Source: Diplonema papillatum (Eukaryota; Euglenozoa; Diplonemea; Diplonemida; Diplonemidae). From it: a stretch of DNA of 64,000 bases. The position numbers and the translations under genes were made by a program. Under the pieces are notes generated by a model. That model did not search any database, was not told the origin of the DNA, and worked only from the letters and a program-made list of their open reading frames with translations. This document shows positions 44,325-54,486 of the stretch, in pieces. Numbering within the stretch: position 1 is the stretch's first letter; each line of letters begins with the position of its first letter. The stretch lies in NCBI GenBank assembly GCA_030068145.1, contig JAPJBO010000995.1, forward strand, positions 1 to 64,000. Reading direction: 5' to 3'.

Positions 44325-45140
44325 CTATGATGGACCGCAACATCCCCTGTTATTCCACTGTCCGGCGTTCCTAGGAGGTGTCGGGTCACACTCCCATCCA
44401 CTCCGTGTGCACATCCTCTCAGGTCTTCCCTCCTGTGGCACATCTTTTCCATTTGTTGGCGTCGCAGCGCCTGGCGCAAGTAGCATTATTGCTATCTGCT
44501 TCTCTGTCGCGTCCCTTACTTGGAACACGACGAGCTGGCCGATCTCGTTCGCATTCTCGACGGCCAGAGGATTTGCCCACGTCCATCTCGCCTGGCTCAA
44601 GGCATCGTGCAACAACTTGTGCGGAGACCCAGCTGGCAAATCCTCCCTTCGCGTCCAAGCCACTTCTGCCAGTGTCCGTATGCACCGCCACTTCTGGACT
44701 TGTCTTACCCATGCCTTGATTCGCAAGTAGGCCGGGGCAGTGAAGGGGTCCAACCGGTGCCCGTGGTGAAGTACCTGCATGACTACTTCCACTGCTCGTC
44801 GACTGGGGCCGGTCCACAGGGCTGTCATGATGGCCCGACGCATGGTGTTGCATTCCTTGTTGCTTATCGGCATGACCGATATTCCATAATACACCTTGGC
44901 GCAGGCCGTCATTGACGCCAGCGTTTCCCGTGCCATTGCTGGCACCGGAACTTTCTTCACCCGCTGTAAATTCACAATGGCCCCTTCTCTGCGTTTCTGA
45001 ATTCGGCCTGACAGCTGGCGCCCATTTCCCAACGCGTGCATCATCACCCCCAGACAATCAAAAAGATCCGTCCGTTGGTAGAACTGCGGGGGGTCCTGCG
45101 ACACAAAACCTTCCGATTCCTGCCATTTCATGATCTCCAC
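44325..45140 (-). CDS. LINE copy 1, RT C-terminal part
   Basis: A 271-codon open frame matching the thumb region of copies 2 and 3 (FVSQDPPQFYQRTDLFDCLG, ASMTACAKVYYGISVMPI, WTGPSRRAVEVVMQVLHHGH). No catalytic residues in this part. The last 60 or so codons drift out of the shared frame. Confidence 0.65.
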   Translation of the reverse strand: MEIMKWQESEGFVSQDPPQFYQRTDLFDCLGVMMHALGNGRQLSGRIQKRREGAIVNLQRVKKVPVPAMARETLASMTACAKVYYGISVMPISNKECNTMRRAIMTALWTGPSRRAVEVVMQVLHHGHRLDPFTAPAYLRIKAWVRQVQKWRCIRTLAEVAWTRREDLPAGSPHKLLHDALSQARWTWANPLAVENANEIGQLVVFQVRDATEKQIAIMLLAPGAATPTNGKDVPQEGRPERMCTRSGWECDPTPPRNAGQWNNRGCCGPS

Positions 45141-45149
45141 GGGTGGTTG

Positions 45150-47246
45150 GCGCCGCGTTGTGCCGTGTTCGTCGTGTCACTTGGCCCACTGCGAGGGCGG
45201 AGTCGCCGCGGACCATGCAACGCACTTCCCGCTCGACTCTTACTTGCTGAAGGAGCTCTAAGCTAGCCAGGAGTCCTTCATACTCCGCGACGTTGTTCGT
45301 GCGCAAGTTTGGCAGGGGCAGTATCTCCGCTTCTTTCTTGCCGTTCCGGTACAACACAGCCCCTGCTCCCGCTACTGCAAGCGGTGCCGTTTCCATGCGC
45401 ACCTCCGTCGAAGTACACTGCGATTCCGTCTTCGGCTTCTTCGTCCGGCAGCGTGTCCCGTGCTGTTGTTGGCTTGTTCCTTGGGACTTCGGGTGGCGGG
45501 GCGCAGAACCGATTCTTCACCGGGGGCAGCTTGCACCCGTTTCCAACTCAAAGGATGTAGCTGATTCCCGTTTCCTGCCCCGGCGACGCCCACTTGAGCG
45601 CTTTCAGCCAGCCCGTGAAAGCTGTCCAGAGGCTCGGGCCATGCTTCCATTTCGAGGTGGTTGCTGTGTGTGGGATGTCCGGTACGCTCAAGACCCGGGG
45701 AACTGTCGGTACCCATCCTCGCGGATACTCTACCGTCCGGTGGTGTCGCGTGGACCGATCCGCCAAACCATCCGCTTCCTGTCTGGCCACCAGTACCGCA
45801 CGAAGAACCTCTGCAGTCTCGCCACTACACGGAGACGCTGGTGCTCGTCGATGGGCAGCGGGTATGCGTTTTGCGTTTGGGGGCACAGGGGGACTACTCC
45901 ACAAAGACGTAGACACGGCGGCCAAGTTCCTTGGACGTTCTCCAGGTCAGCGTACTCCGACCTCGTTTGCGCCCACGCCGTGCACCTCCAGAAAAGGTGC
46001 TCGACTGTTTCTCGTTCAGCGAGCCGCAATACTTGCACGGGGCCTCGAGACCGGTTCGCCCTGTGGCCGGTGTTGCCCCCGCAATGACTGTTCTCAGCAT
46101 TCCTGCTTGATAAGCGGTCAGTGGCGTTTCCTGCGTCTCAAGAAGGTGCCTTGTGGCCCGCGTGTCGATGCCGTGTTGGGCTCCGTCGAAGTCTGCCGGC
46201 CTTCTTGTCGCTAGCTTCTTCATGCTGCAGAAGCTTGGTGTTGCCCATTGACGCTGCATCGTGGGTCACCGTCTCTCCGGCATCGTTCTCGTACGAGCGT
46301 CGTTGGCGCCGTCCACCGCCAGTCTATGCCCACCAGTGCGCCCTTGAAGAAAGCAAACGGTCCGCGCACGAGCGCAGCATCTCGCTGCCACGCCACTTGC
46401 GCCAGCCTCCGGACATGATCCCATTTTTGGGTCTGCTCCGCCCACGTCGTAATCCTTCGGTACGGTTCGGGGAACTACGATTGGATCTAGCCTGTGTCCG
46501 TGGTGAAGGATGTGCATTACAGCTTCTTGGGCACGGCGGGGGCCGCCTGTCCATACCGCCGCAGTGAACAGCCTTCTCAAACGCGCAGCGTCTGTCCTTC
46601 CGATGGTCGTCACAACTGCACCATAATATCGCTTCGCCCCGGCTGCCATGCTGACTGCCAGGTCTTTGGCCTGCGCGGGTAGCGGAAGGAGGGCGACTCT
46701 TTTCAGGACCGCTTCAGCTTCTGCATTACGCTGTGTGATTCTGCTCGAGAGGGTGAGTTTTCTGCTTGGTGACTGGGGTTTTGTGGACAGCATCACCCCC
46801 AATGCGTCGAACTCAACCCGTCTGGCGAGCGTCACCGGTGGCGCTGCCGGTTGCAACGCCCTATCAAGCTCGGTGTATTGCACTGGCTCCAATGCACCCT
46901 GTGCTGTGGTGAAGCAAAAGGACTTCTTCTGCGCGCACACTCGCATTCCTGTTAGCCCGGCAAACTCGCTTGAACGTTGTACTGCCTCCTTCAGGTTTGC
47001 GCAGCTCTTCAGCAATGCGTAGAGATCGTCCACGTAAGACAATGGAATCGCTGCGTCAAGCTCAGCGATGTGTCTCATCCAAACGCTGATCAGCACGTTT
47101 ATGAGCACCACGCTGATTGGACGCCCTTGCATGATCCCATTCGTGGGTATGAATCCTTCACCAATCTCCAATTGTGTTTCCAGACGCTGCATGTTGGCAT
47201 ACGCGTCATGACCCCTCGTCCACAGCGTCAGACACAGCGATCTTCT
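45150..47246 (-). mobile_element. LINE with RNase H, copy 2, interrupted by copy 1
   Basis: Reads from 47246 towards 45150. Holds RT boxes B and C, a zinc knuckle-like segment (CKYCGSLNEKQ at about 46050 and VEHLFWRCTAW in another frame) and the first half of RNase H (VYFDGGAHGNG, TNNVAEYEGLLASL, VRGDSALAVG), where copy 1 begins. Several frame changes are visible, for example between VYFDGGAHGNG and AGAGAVLYRNGK near 45385. It starts at a 5' truncation abutting rRNA sequence. Confidence 0.75.
46300..47240 (-). CDS. LINE copy 2 reverse transcriptase, C-terminal half
   Basis: Motifs: FIPTNGIMQGRPISVVLINV (box B), LSYVDDLYALL (box C, intact Y-V-D-D), FDALGVMLSTKP and FTAAVWTGGPRRAQ. The open frame continues 5' to 47282, but those first codons are antisense rRNA. 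Box A is not present because of the truncation. Confidence 0.75.
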
Positions 47247-47737
47247 ACTACCGTCTTGAAACACGGCCAAGGAGTCTAACATCTAACACGTGTGCGAGGC
47301 TTCGGGTGTCAAACCCACATGCCGCACTGAAAGGGAGATGTGCCAATCCTTGAGGACGCAACACAGCCCGATCCTGATTTACTGGAAAGGGGCTTTGAGG
47401 TTTAGTATACTTGTTGGGACCCGAAAGATGGTGTACTATGCGAAGCCGGGGGAAACCCTGGTGGAGGTCCGTTGCGGTGTTGACGTGCAAATCGCTCGTC
47501 AAAGCTGGGTATAGGGGCGAAAGACCCATCGAACCACCTAGTAGCTGGTTCACTCCGAAGTTTCCCTCAGGATAGCTAGAACCAAAACAGGAGTTACGCC
47601 AGATAAAGCGAATGATTCGAGGCATTGGGGAAATCGCTTCCTCGACCTATTCTCAAACTTTAAATGGGCGTGAGCTCGGGGTTACTTCATTGAACCCTGA
47701 CGTAGAATCCTGGTTCTAAGTGGGCCACTTCTAGTAA
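47247..47737 (+). rRNA. Fragment of 28S (LSU) rRNA gene, degenerate
   Basis: Contains CCGTCTTGAAACACGG, AAGGAGTCTAACA, TGTTGGGACCCGAAAGATGG, CTGGTGGAGGTCCG, TGACGTGCAAATCG, GGTATAGGGGCGAAAGAC, TAGTAGCTGGTTC and GTGGGCCACTTCTAGTAA in the correct LSU order. Only about 490 bp are present, with deletions and a small duplication (CTAACATCTAACA), so this is a displaced pseudo-rRNA, not an rDNA unit. It lies antisense between a LINE and the end of a protein gene. Confidence 0.9.
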
Positions 47738-48859
47738 TGTGTCGTTCGCAGACGGATAGAGAAAAGGGAGATTTCCAGCGTCTTTATCCAGACTTCTGTG
47801 TCCATGCTGCGGTAGCGTTCTAGCAAAGCATACCCGGCGTCTGAAGTCGAGGTCCATGGAGTGGAAAGCCTCCCATGTGTGGCGGCGTTTGATACTCTCA
47901 GGATCTGTGGGGAAGTCGGCCTCGACGCAGCGCTGGATGAAATGCAGGAAGGCGGAGAAGCTTTTGTCGCTGAAGTGTTCGGTCAAATATGCCACGTACC
48001 GGGCCCACTCGTCTCTGTCCACTGGCGCCGCAGCGTAGACACCGTCGTGGTCCCGCGGCTTGCGCTCGGTGAGCTTGTTTCTCCAACGTGCTAATGCTTT
48101 CCGCTCGCACAGCGATAAATGCGGCTTCGGGCACTCCGTCCGGTGGAGCACGTCGACCAACTGCTGGAAGCTACGCAGGTCCCACTTGTCGATTAGCGGC
48201 AAAATCTCGCGCTTCCTCCGGTACGCCACCTTCGCCTCTTCCGACGACCGGCGCACCAAATCTCTCAAAAACATTGCGGGTGTCATGGACGAGTCGTCCG
48301 TGTTATTACTGCTGCTGGCATTACTTCGGGTTTCATCAGGAACAGCGGAAGGCGGCTCGTATGTGGGGCTCGACGCGTTGTTGTGCTGCATTGTCTTCAC
48401 AAAGTTATCGTAGGTAGTCGCCTCGTCGAATCTGTAAAAATGTGACCCGGACTCTCGTTCTTCAATGTCAGAAAGCCGGTGGACGTGGGTGAATTGCTCA
48501 ATGGTAACCCCGCAAGATGACACGAATTCGCTAAGCAAGACCTCGAACGCAGACTCAAACTCTACATGCAGTTCTTTGGCTCGTCGGGCGGCAATGCCTC
48601 TCTTGTTCTGGCCGTCTACGGAGGCACCCCTATGGTACGCTGAACGCCGCTCTGCAGCCCTTGGAAACACCCACCAGCCTTCGTGCCCATCTCTGTCCCG
48701 CTCATCTCCTGCCGTGTCCACGATGAATTCATTCGCATGCTGGGCGTGGAACTGGTTCACCAAATCCTCCACTCCGTCGCTTTTGAAGAACCACGTGTCC
48801 ACCTGCCCCATAGCTACGTCCATGCGGATGATGCTCTCTTTCCGCCGCATCACCCGCAT
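47687..48859 (-). CDS. BART-domain-like protein (CFAP36/ARL2BP-type N-terminus), 3' end fused to antisense rRNA sequence
   Basis: A 390-codon single frame. Residues about 15-165 resemble a BART domain, the ARL2/ARL3-binding fold seen in ARL2BP and CFAP36 and tied to cilia. Landmarks: VDTWFFKSDGVEDLVNQFHA, ELHVEFESAFEVLLSEFVSS, GVTIEQF, and YDNFVKTMQHNNA at the position of the final BART helix. A Ser/Asn-rich linker and a helical C-terminal half of unknown type follow. The last 15 or so codons (LEVAHLEPGFYVRVQ) are antisense to the 28S fragment, so the native 3' end was replaced or truncated. The BART call is by eye, moderate confidence. Confidence 0.5.
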   Translation of the reverse strand: MRVMRRKESIIRMDVAMGQVDTWFFKSDGVEDLVNQFHAQHANEFIVDTAGDERDRDGHEGWWVFPRAAERRSAYHRGASVDGQNKRGIAARRAKELHVEFESAFEVLLSEFVSSCGVTIEQFTHVHRLSDIEERESGSHFYRFDEATTYDNFVKTMQHNNASSPTYEPPSAVPDETRSNASSSNNTDDSSMTPAMFLRDLVRRSSEEAKVAYRRKREILPLIDKWDLRSFQQLVDVLHRTECPKPHLSLCERKALARWRNKLTERKPRDHDGVYAAAPVDRDEWARYVAYLTEHFSDKSFSAFLHFIQRCVEADFPTDPESIKRRHTWEAFHSMDLDFRRRVCFARTLPQHGHRSLDKDAGNLPFLYPSANDTLLEVAHLEPGFYVRVQ

Positions 48860-48964
48860 TTCTCGTTTCTTTGTTTCTTTCTCCTCTCTGGGTTTGAATG
48901 TTTCCGTATCTGTTCTTTTTTATCTTTTTCTTTTGGTGTGGCTTTCCTGGAGACGGTTTTGGTC
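48860..48964. other. Putative upstream region of the BART-like gene
   Basis: T-rich, with no clear promoter element, directly followed by an inverted-repeat element. Confidence 0.3.
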
Positions 48965-50185
48965 CTTTACCTACCCCCCCCCCGTGTTAGTGTCGCCTCC
49001 GTTTCTCCCTTGTCAGTGTCGCCTTTTGTCCTGAAGACGTGAGGCGACACTAACACGGGAATACGGGTTTCAATAGGGTCCCCCGGATTTTTCTATGAAA
49101 AATGTCTCCTCCTCACCTAAGCAACCTGAAGGAAAAAATTATCGCAGAAAGCAAGCATCCTGGTGCTCATGACTGCGAGAAAGTCATTGGCCTAAATTCG
49201 ACTGATCCGATACTGAACCAGCAGGAAACAAGACGGGGCAAGAAACCCGTCTTGCGCCATCTATCACGCATGACCAAAGCACAAGCCTGCAGAGGTGGGC
49301 TTTGCAACATGCTGATCTACGAAAAGCAGAGTGCGGTTTCTGGTACCCGTAACAGTAGCAACAGCGGGCGCACACGCGTCCATGAAGAAGCTGAAAGCTT
49401 CCTCGCGTGATCGACAGGTGCTGATTTCACCTCGCCAATGTAAATCTGTGTTCCTCAACAACGCCTCCATGCAAACTTAGAATACTGGTGGCTGTCTTTC
49501 GCCGACTGAATGGGATTTCAACACGTATTGGTAGCCGGTCGAGTAGTGCTGTTGCGTCAAACGATCATCTCGTTTCCGAAGCCAGACAGCACTCACTGGT
49601 TCTCGAAGAATGGGTGCAATGGAGGGAGGTACAACCGCATACTTGCCACGGACGAGTCGACAGTGTTTCCCCGGTCATAGTTTGCCAGAAGAAACAACTT
49701 GAGCCCCCCGGTGCGGTGCAGAACAAGCGCAAGTACTCGAAGAAGCATGACAGGATAACTGACATGGGGTCTAAATTTTGAGCCAACAGAGAAGGACCAC
49801 AACAACACCAAAAACGTGCGAGATCACACCCGCGTGCGGCCTTGTTAGCAGCGGGAGACAGAGTCAACGAACGCGCTTTCACATGCCAAGAAAGCGCGCG
49901 ATGTCATGGGAGTGTGCTGTATGTAGACTTCTGCCCTTTCCACGACTACCATCCGACAACTACGGCGTTCTGGTCCTGGATGGCTGGTTTGCGGGTTTGC
50001 AGTTTTACGGTGAGCATCGGAAGAATGCACGAGGGAACGTAACTGTCTGTCTACCACGGTGCCAGTCACACCAATTTTCCTTACCCTTGGTCACACCCCG
50101 TGTTAGTGTCGCCTTCCCGTGTTAGTGTCGCCTTTTCGGAAAAGGCGCCTTTAGGTAGGCGACACTAACACGGGGGGGGTAGGTA
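48965..50185. mobile_element. Inverted-repeat element (family 7), CCGTGTTAGTGTCGCC ends
   Basis: The left end ACCTACCCCCCCC then GTGTTAGTGTCGCC is mirrored at the right by GGCGACACTAACACGG and GGTAGGT. Each end holds two or three copies of GTGTTAGTGTCGCC in both orientations, making local hairpins (48983-49063, 50096-50180). Length about 1.2 kb. The interior has a 102-codon plus ORF (49102-49410) with no known domain. Confidence 0.75.
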
Positions 50186-50204
50186 GTCTTTTATTTATGG
50201 TGGA

Positions 50205-51915
50205 AGGCCCTTATATCCCGGTTCGGGATATAAGGGTACCAAATTTGTTTTGAACCGGGTTTTTAGGGCAGGTCCAAAATTTGGGTCTGAAATTTGGGTC
50301 AAAATTTTGGGTCCAAAATTTGGGTCCAAAATTTGGGTCCAAAATTTGGGTCTAAAATTTGGGTCCCAATTTTGGATCCAGAATTTGGGTCCCAAATTAT
50401 GGAAGGGTTCGGTTTTGGGGTCGGTTTTGAAACCGAACCCGAAACCGAACCCAAAACCGGGGAGGACGGTAGGCTAACAACAAGGTGGCAGCTCTCCTCA
50501 GTACATCACGCAAGAATGGCTGATTCCTTCCTGAAGTCATCAACTGTCTGTGCCCACAGGAAGCGCGAACTGAACGCAAGGACCTTCCAGACGTGGAACA
50601 CTGTACGGAGAGAAGACCACACAACGGAGCAGGCGGCCACAAGTAGTTTCTAGCAGGACTAGTACACTCACACCGAAGTGATCATGAGTTGCCTTAACGA
50701 AACGAACCTTGTGGAGCTGAACTCAGGTTGATAGGTGGGCCTTCTACAACGTTAGCACCGGTCAGCAAGTAAACGTATTCGACCCCTGGCACAGAAGGCA
50801 CGCGGTGGCTATTGGGAAACTGCGTCGCGCACTCAGACAGAATTGACAGCATGTACTTGGAACCCTTTCTCACGGTCAGTAATCTGGACAACCATTACGC
50901 TGGACGAATATCAGGAATCGAATATCTTCGGGCTGTTTCAAAATTCTTCTCAAAAATACAGGGTCAAAAGGGCCTTCCCCAAAAAAATAAGACTCCAGAT
51001 ACGCAAACTCTTTCGAACGCTGCACACGGGTATCCTTCAAGTGACCTCTAACTATCTGTTGCATACGCGTATCCGGATCTGAAAGCTGAAGACTTTGTAA
51101 CACTTTACCGCGACCGAAGTCGCGAACCGGGTTCAGCTTGCACTGCAAAAGCAGCATAATTGTGTCTTGCGCACGAGCGCGGAAATCCGCCACCCACCAT
51201 TCGGTTAGATATTGCAAGAACACAATTGCGAAGCTTACTACAAACGGATAGTGTTACAAAGGCGAGCGAATCATGCGAGAACCTATGGAGGGGCCCCTCG
51301 ACAGCTTTCAGAACACGGCATAGTAAGTCAAGAGACGGATAAGCGTGCATTCTACTCCCGTTTGATCTGCATTTTCCACCTTTCCCCGTTTCTTTGATCT
51401 GCTGGGGGTATTTGCGGGACTGCTGCAAACGTATCGAAGGAAAGCTAGAAAGTACAAACTAAGACCAGTTCCAGTTTGCTCTGGGGTCAGGTTTGCTGTC
51501 ACCTGGGGGGTTTTCTAAAGCCAGGTACCCCGGCTTAAGTTCGGCTGCATCAGTGTTGGCTTTCGACATACTTCTGTGTGGGGTCGGTGGACCGCCCAAG
51601 ACTGTCCAAAAACTCGACCAAATTTTGACCCAAATTTTGAACTGGACCAAAATTCTGACCAAAAAATGACCAAATTCGAACTTCTTTTGAACTTCTTTCG
51701 AACTTCTTTCGATTTTTCGAATTTTTCTCGAGTTTTTTCGAATTTTTTTCGAATTTTTGGCCCCAGTATCTTGCGTCCAAAACAAATTTGGTGCCCCCGG
51801 TTCGGGATATAAGGGCACATATTTGTTTTGAACCGGGATATAAGGGCACCAAATTTGTTTTGATGCGGGATATAAGGGCACATATTTGTTAGGGGCGGGA
51901 TATAAGGGAAATTTA
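50205..51915. mobile_element. Inverted-repeat element (family 8a), CCCTTATATCCCG ends
   Basis: Starts with CCCTTATATCCCGGTTCGGG and ends with four inverted GGGATATAAGGG-CA units at 51800-51907. Next to the left end is a 13-bp tandem array (GGGTCCAAAATTT, 50271-50398) and a GGTTTT/AAAACC palindrome (50408-50462). A looser inverted counterpart (CAAATTTTGACC-like) is at 51615-51680. The interior has no recognised gene. Confidence 0.65.
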
Positions 51916-51925
51916 CCATTATTTA

Positions 51926-52100
51926 TAGGTGTAATCCCTTATATCCCAACACTTGAAATTTTGTTCCCTTATATCCCAATGGGACTGCCTTGGGCAAGGC
52001 AATCCCATTGGGATATAAGGGAACAAAATTTGTTGGTTGGGATACAAGGGAACAAAATTTCTTGTCCCATTGGGATATAAGGGAACAAAATTTGTTGACC
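51926..52100. repeat. Foldback hairpin repeat (family 8b), copy 1
   Basis: Modules TTCCCTTATATCCC and GGGATATAAGGGAA arranged as a near-palindrome centred at about 52000 (CTTGGGCAAGG). Confidence 0.8.
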
Positions 52101-52111
52101 ACAGAACCTGG

Positions 52112-52280
52112 CCAGACCAGTCAGTCCGACCAGCCTGGAAAGACCAGACAGCCTGGACAGCCTGGACAGCAGGCCCGTCCGACCAGCCCGGACTGACCAG
52201 ACAGCCTGGACTGACCAGACAGTCCGACCAGCCTGGACAAACCAGACAGCCTGGACAGCCTGGACAGCCTGACCAGACCA
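52112..52280. repeat. Short tandem repeat of CAGCCTGGA / GACCAGACAG words
   Basis: About 170 bp of interleaved 9-20 bp repeats (GACCAGACAGCCTGGAC and variants). Confidence 0.8.
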
Positions 52281-52301
52281 GGGTGGGTCTTCTAGGTCCT
52301 T

Positions 52302-53213
52302 GGTTCGAGACTGGAGGTCCTATGAACATGCAATGTGAATAGCCTCTATTCGAGCCAACCCGGCTTTTCTTCATGAAAAAAGTGTATTGTTTTTGGAAAG
52401 AGCCGGGCAAGCTTCTTTTTTTCCTCGCAAAAGGTATGCGGGTGGCAGAGTGACCGGGCGTCGGCCTTCAGGCCGGTGGGAACCCCGCCCATGACATTTT
52501 TCCGGTCGAAGATTGTTTTCGAGGTTTTGTTGCGTTTCCAGGTCCAATGTGCCCGAAAATTGCGTTTTTGCGGAGTTTCTCAGTATCTCGCGGCATTTGG
52601 GTCACCACGGGAAACGGAGTCGGGGGGGGGCCCGGGGGGGGCCGGGGTACTGGCACCGAACTTGCCACCAGAACCCGAACTTTGCTTCGCCCGAACTTAG
52701 CTTCGCCCGAACTTTGCTTCACCCGAACTTTGCTTCGCCCGAACTTTGCTTCACCAGAACTTTGCTTCACCCGAACTTAGCTTCACCCGAACTTTGCTTC
52801 GCCCGAACTTAGCTTCACCAGAACTTTGCTTCACCCGAACTTAGCTTCGCCCGAACTTTGTTTCGCCCGAACTTTGCTTCGCCCGAACTTTGCTTCGCCC
52901 GAACTTTGCTTCGCCCGAACTTAGCTTCACCAGAACTTTGCTTCACCAGAACTTAGCTTCGCCCGAACTTTGCCCGAACTTAGCTTCGCCCGAACTTTGC
53001 TTCACCAGAACTTTGCTTCACCCGAACTTTGCTTCGCCCGAACTTTGCTTCACCAGAACTTTGCTTCACCCGAACTTTGCTTCACCCGAACTTTGCTTCG
53101 CCCGAACTTTGTTTCGCCCGATCTTAGCTTCACCAGAACTTTGCTTCACGAACTTAGCTTCGCCCGAACTTTAACTGCTGCCTCCAGTCTCGCCACGCGC
53201 CGGCCTTAGCCGT
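52302..53213 (+). mobile_element. tRNA-like repeat element (family 6) with a long 16-bp array
   Basis: Same order of parts as at 23.4-24.1 kb: GAGACTGGAGGTCCTATGAA, a degenerate tRNA-like block (52440-52500), GAGTTTCTCAGTATCTCGCG, then about 30 copies of the 16-bp CCGAACTTTGCTTCGC unit with CACCAGAA variants (52675-53175), then CCTCCAGTCTCGCCACGCG. Confidence 0.75.
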
Positions 53214-53635
53214 AGAGAGCGAATTCCGTCGATATTACCCCTCCCTTCCCTCTTTGCCCTCCCGAAAAGAAAAGGCGTCGTTGAGCAGAGTGTAAAAAAG
53301 GATACGGGTGCACGAGCACGGCTCATGCAAATGGAAAAAATCGGCCAATTTATCCGTAACGTAAAACACGCAAACATGCAAGAAGCTGCAGCGCAACCGG
53401 ATGCGAAGTAGGGCAGAGCTAAACATGTGCTGACTGCTTCCAGAATTGAATTTGCTGGTGCTGGTCCTGCTGCCAATCTTGTTACGACGGTTCTGGCCGC
53501 ATGACCACAAGGGCCGAAGTGGCAGTGAAATTTGAGAAATTGAAACCTCATTTTGGAGGTAAACGCAGCCTCAGATTTGGAATCTCTTTGTTTCAACGGC
53601 ACCAAACGTCCCCGAATAGTCACTTTGACCCCGTT
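53214..53635. other. No gene recognised
   Basis: ORFs on both strands without motifs. Confidence 0.4.
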
Positions 53636-53855
53636 ATGACCACAAACTTTGTTCCCTTATATCCGAATGGGACAACAAATTTTGTTCCCTTATATCCCAC
53701 CACTTCAAATTTTGTTCCCTTATATCCCAATGGGATTGCCTTGCCCAAGGTAATCCCATTGGGATATAAGGGAACAAAATTTGTTGTCCCATTGGGATAT
53801 AAGGGAACAAAATTTGAAGTGGTGGGATATAAGGGAAATTCACCTTGTTTTTTTT
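53636..53855. repeat. Foldback hairpin repeat (family 8b), copy 2
   Basis: Two arms of about 95 bp, each made of three roughly 30-bp modules starting TTCCCTTATATCCC, inverted around 53747 (CCTTGCCCAAGG). The first two modules are in swapped order between arms (one arm ACCACTTC then AATGGGACAAC, the other reversed), so pairing is modular rather than end to end. Confidence 0.85.
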
Positions 53856-54069
53856 TCGTCTTTTTTTGACACACCGGGTTTTCCCGGTGTCTGACTTCGG
53901 GACACCGGGTTTTTAAAGTCCCCTGATGTTCAGTGCTCCCGCTTACCTCCGAAATGCCGGAGGAAACCTAAAATTTAGGCTAAATCAGGAAAGGTTTTTT
54001 TGTGTTTCCGACCAGTGCAGTCAGGCTCGACCGCTGGCGAGGCAATGGAACACTCTTTTGGTTTTGTAG

Positions 54070-54486
54070 GTGGGCCTCATTATGACTGCTGTGACCTTGG
54101 CATGTGCCTTCGTGGGTGTGCTGCTGCTTCACCACCTTGTTGTAGACCCCAAACCCGCAAACCCGGAAGAATGGCAAACTCGTGGTACCGAAGGTTGCAA
54201 CCGCAAGCAGAAGAGTCAGATGATGTTTGAACCTGCGCACGTGCACAAGACGCGTCCTGTTCAGACTCCTCCATGCGTCGAAGGACTCAAGGCAGGTCCT
54301 GCAGGTTTTCCAGCAACTGCTGGTTCGCCAGGCCCTCCGAATCCGCAGGCTGCAGGGCTACAGTTGGTAGATGCATCCGAGTTCTCTCGCACGGTGTTAA
54401 GAAACGCCCTGCGAGCTGTCGAGGTGGGCAAGGAAGAGGATCGACGGCTAAAGAGGGCCGCATCCGAAACACACTACCACACCTAA
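54070..54486 (+). CDS. Hypothetical protein with N-terminal membrane anchor
   Basis: A 138-codon frame with a hydrophobic first segment (IMTAVTLACAFVGVLLLHHL) and a Pro/Gly-rich soluble part. The end (SEFSRTVLRNALRAVEVG, KEEDRRLKRAASE) looks helical. It could be a secreted or anchored protein or one exon of it. No family recognised. Confidence 0.35.
   Translation: MGLIMTAVTLACAFVGVLLLHHLVVDPKPANPEEWQTRGTEGCNRKQKSQMMFEPAHVHKTRPVQTPPCVEGLKAGPAGFPATAGSPGPPNPQAAGLQLVDASEFSRTVLRNALRAVEVGKEEDRRLKRAASETHYHT

Larger units (their letters stand above)
42541..45150 (-). mobile_element. LINE with RNase H, 5'-truncated copy 1
   Basis: Reads on the minus strand from 45150 to a 3' (CA)n tail (GT on plus, 42541-42554). 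Parts: RT thumb region (FDCLGVMMHALG, SNKECNTMRRAIMTALWTGP, VLHHGHRLDPF), a zinc knuckle-like CPYCSTDERETVAHLWREC, then RNase H and a C-terminal tail. The 5' end joins directly to the interior of copy 2, as expected for a truncated target-primed insertion. RT catalytic boxes lie upstream of the truncation and are absent. Confidence 0.8.

Noticed and set aside
47247-47737. Functional rDNA unit
   Set aside because: Only about 490 bp of LSU is present with internal deletions and a duplication, and no SSU, 5.8S or flanking LSU was found.
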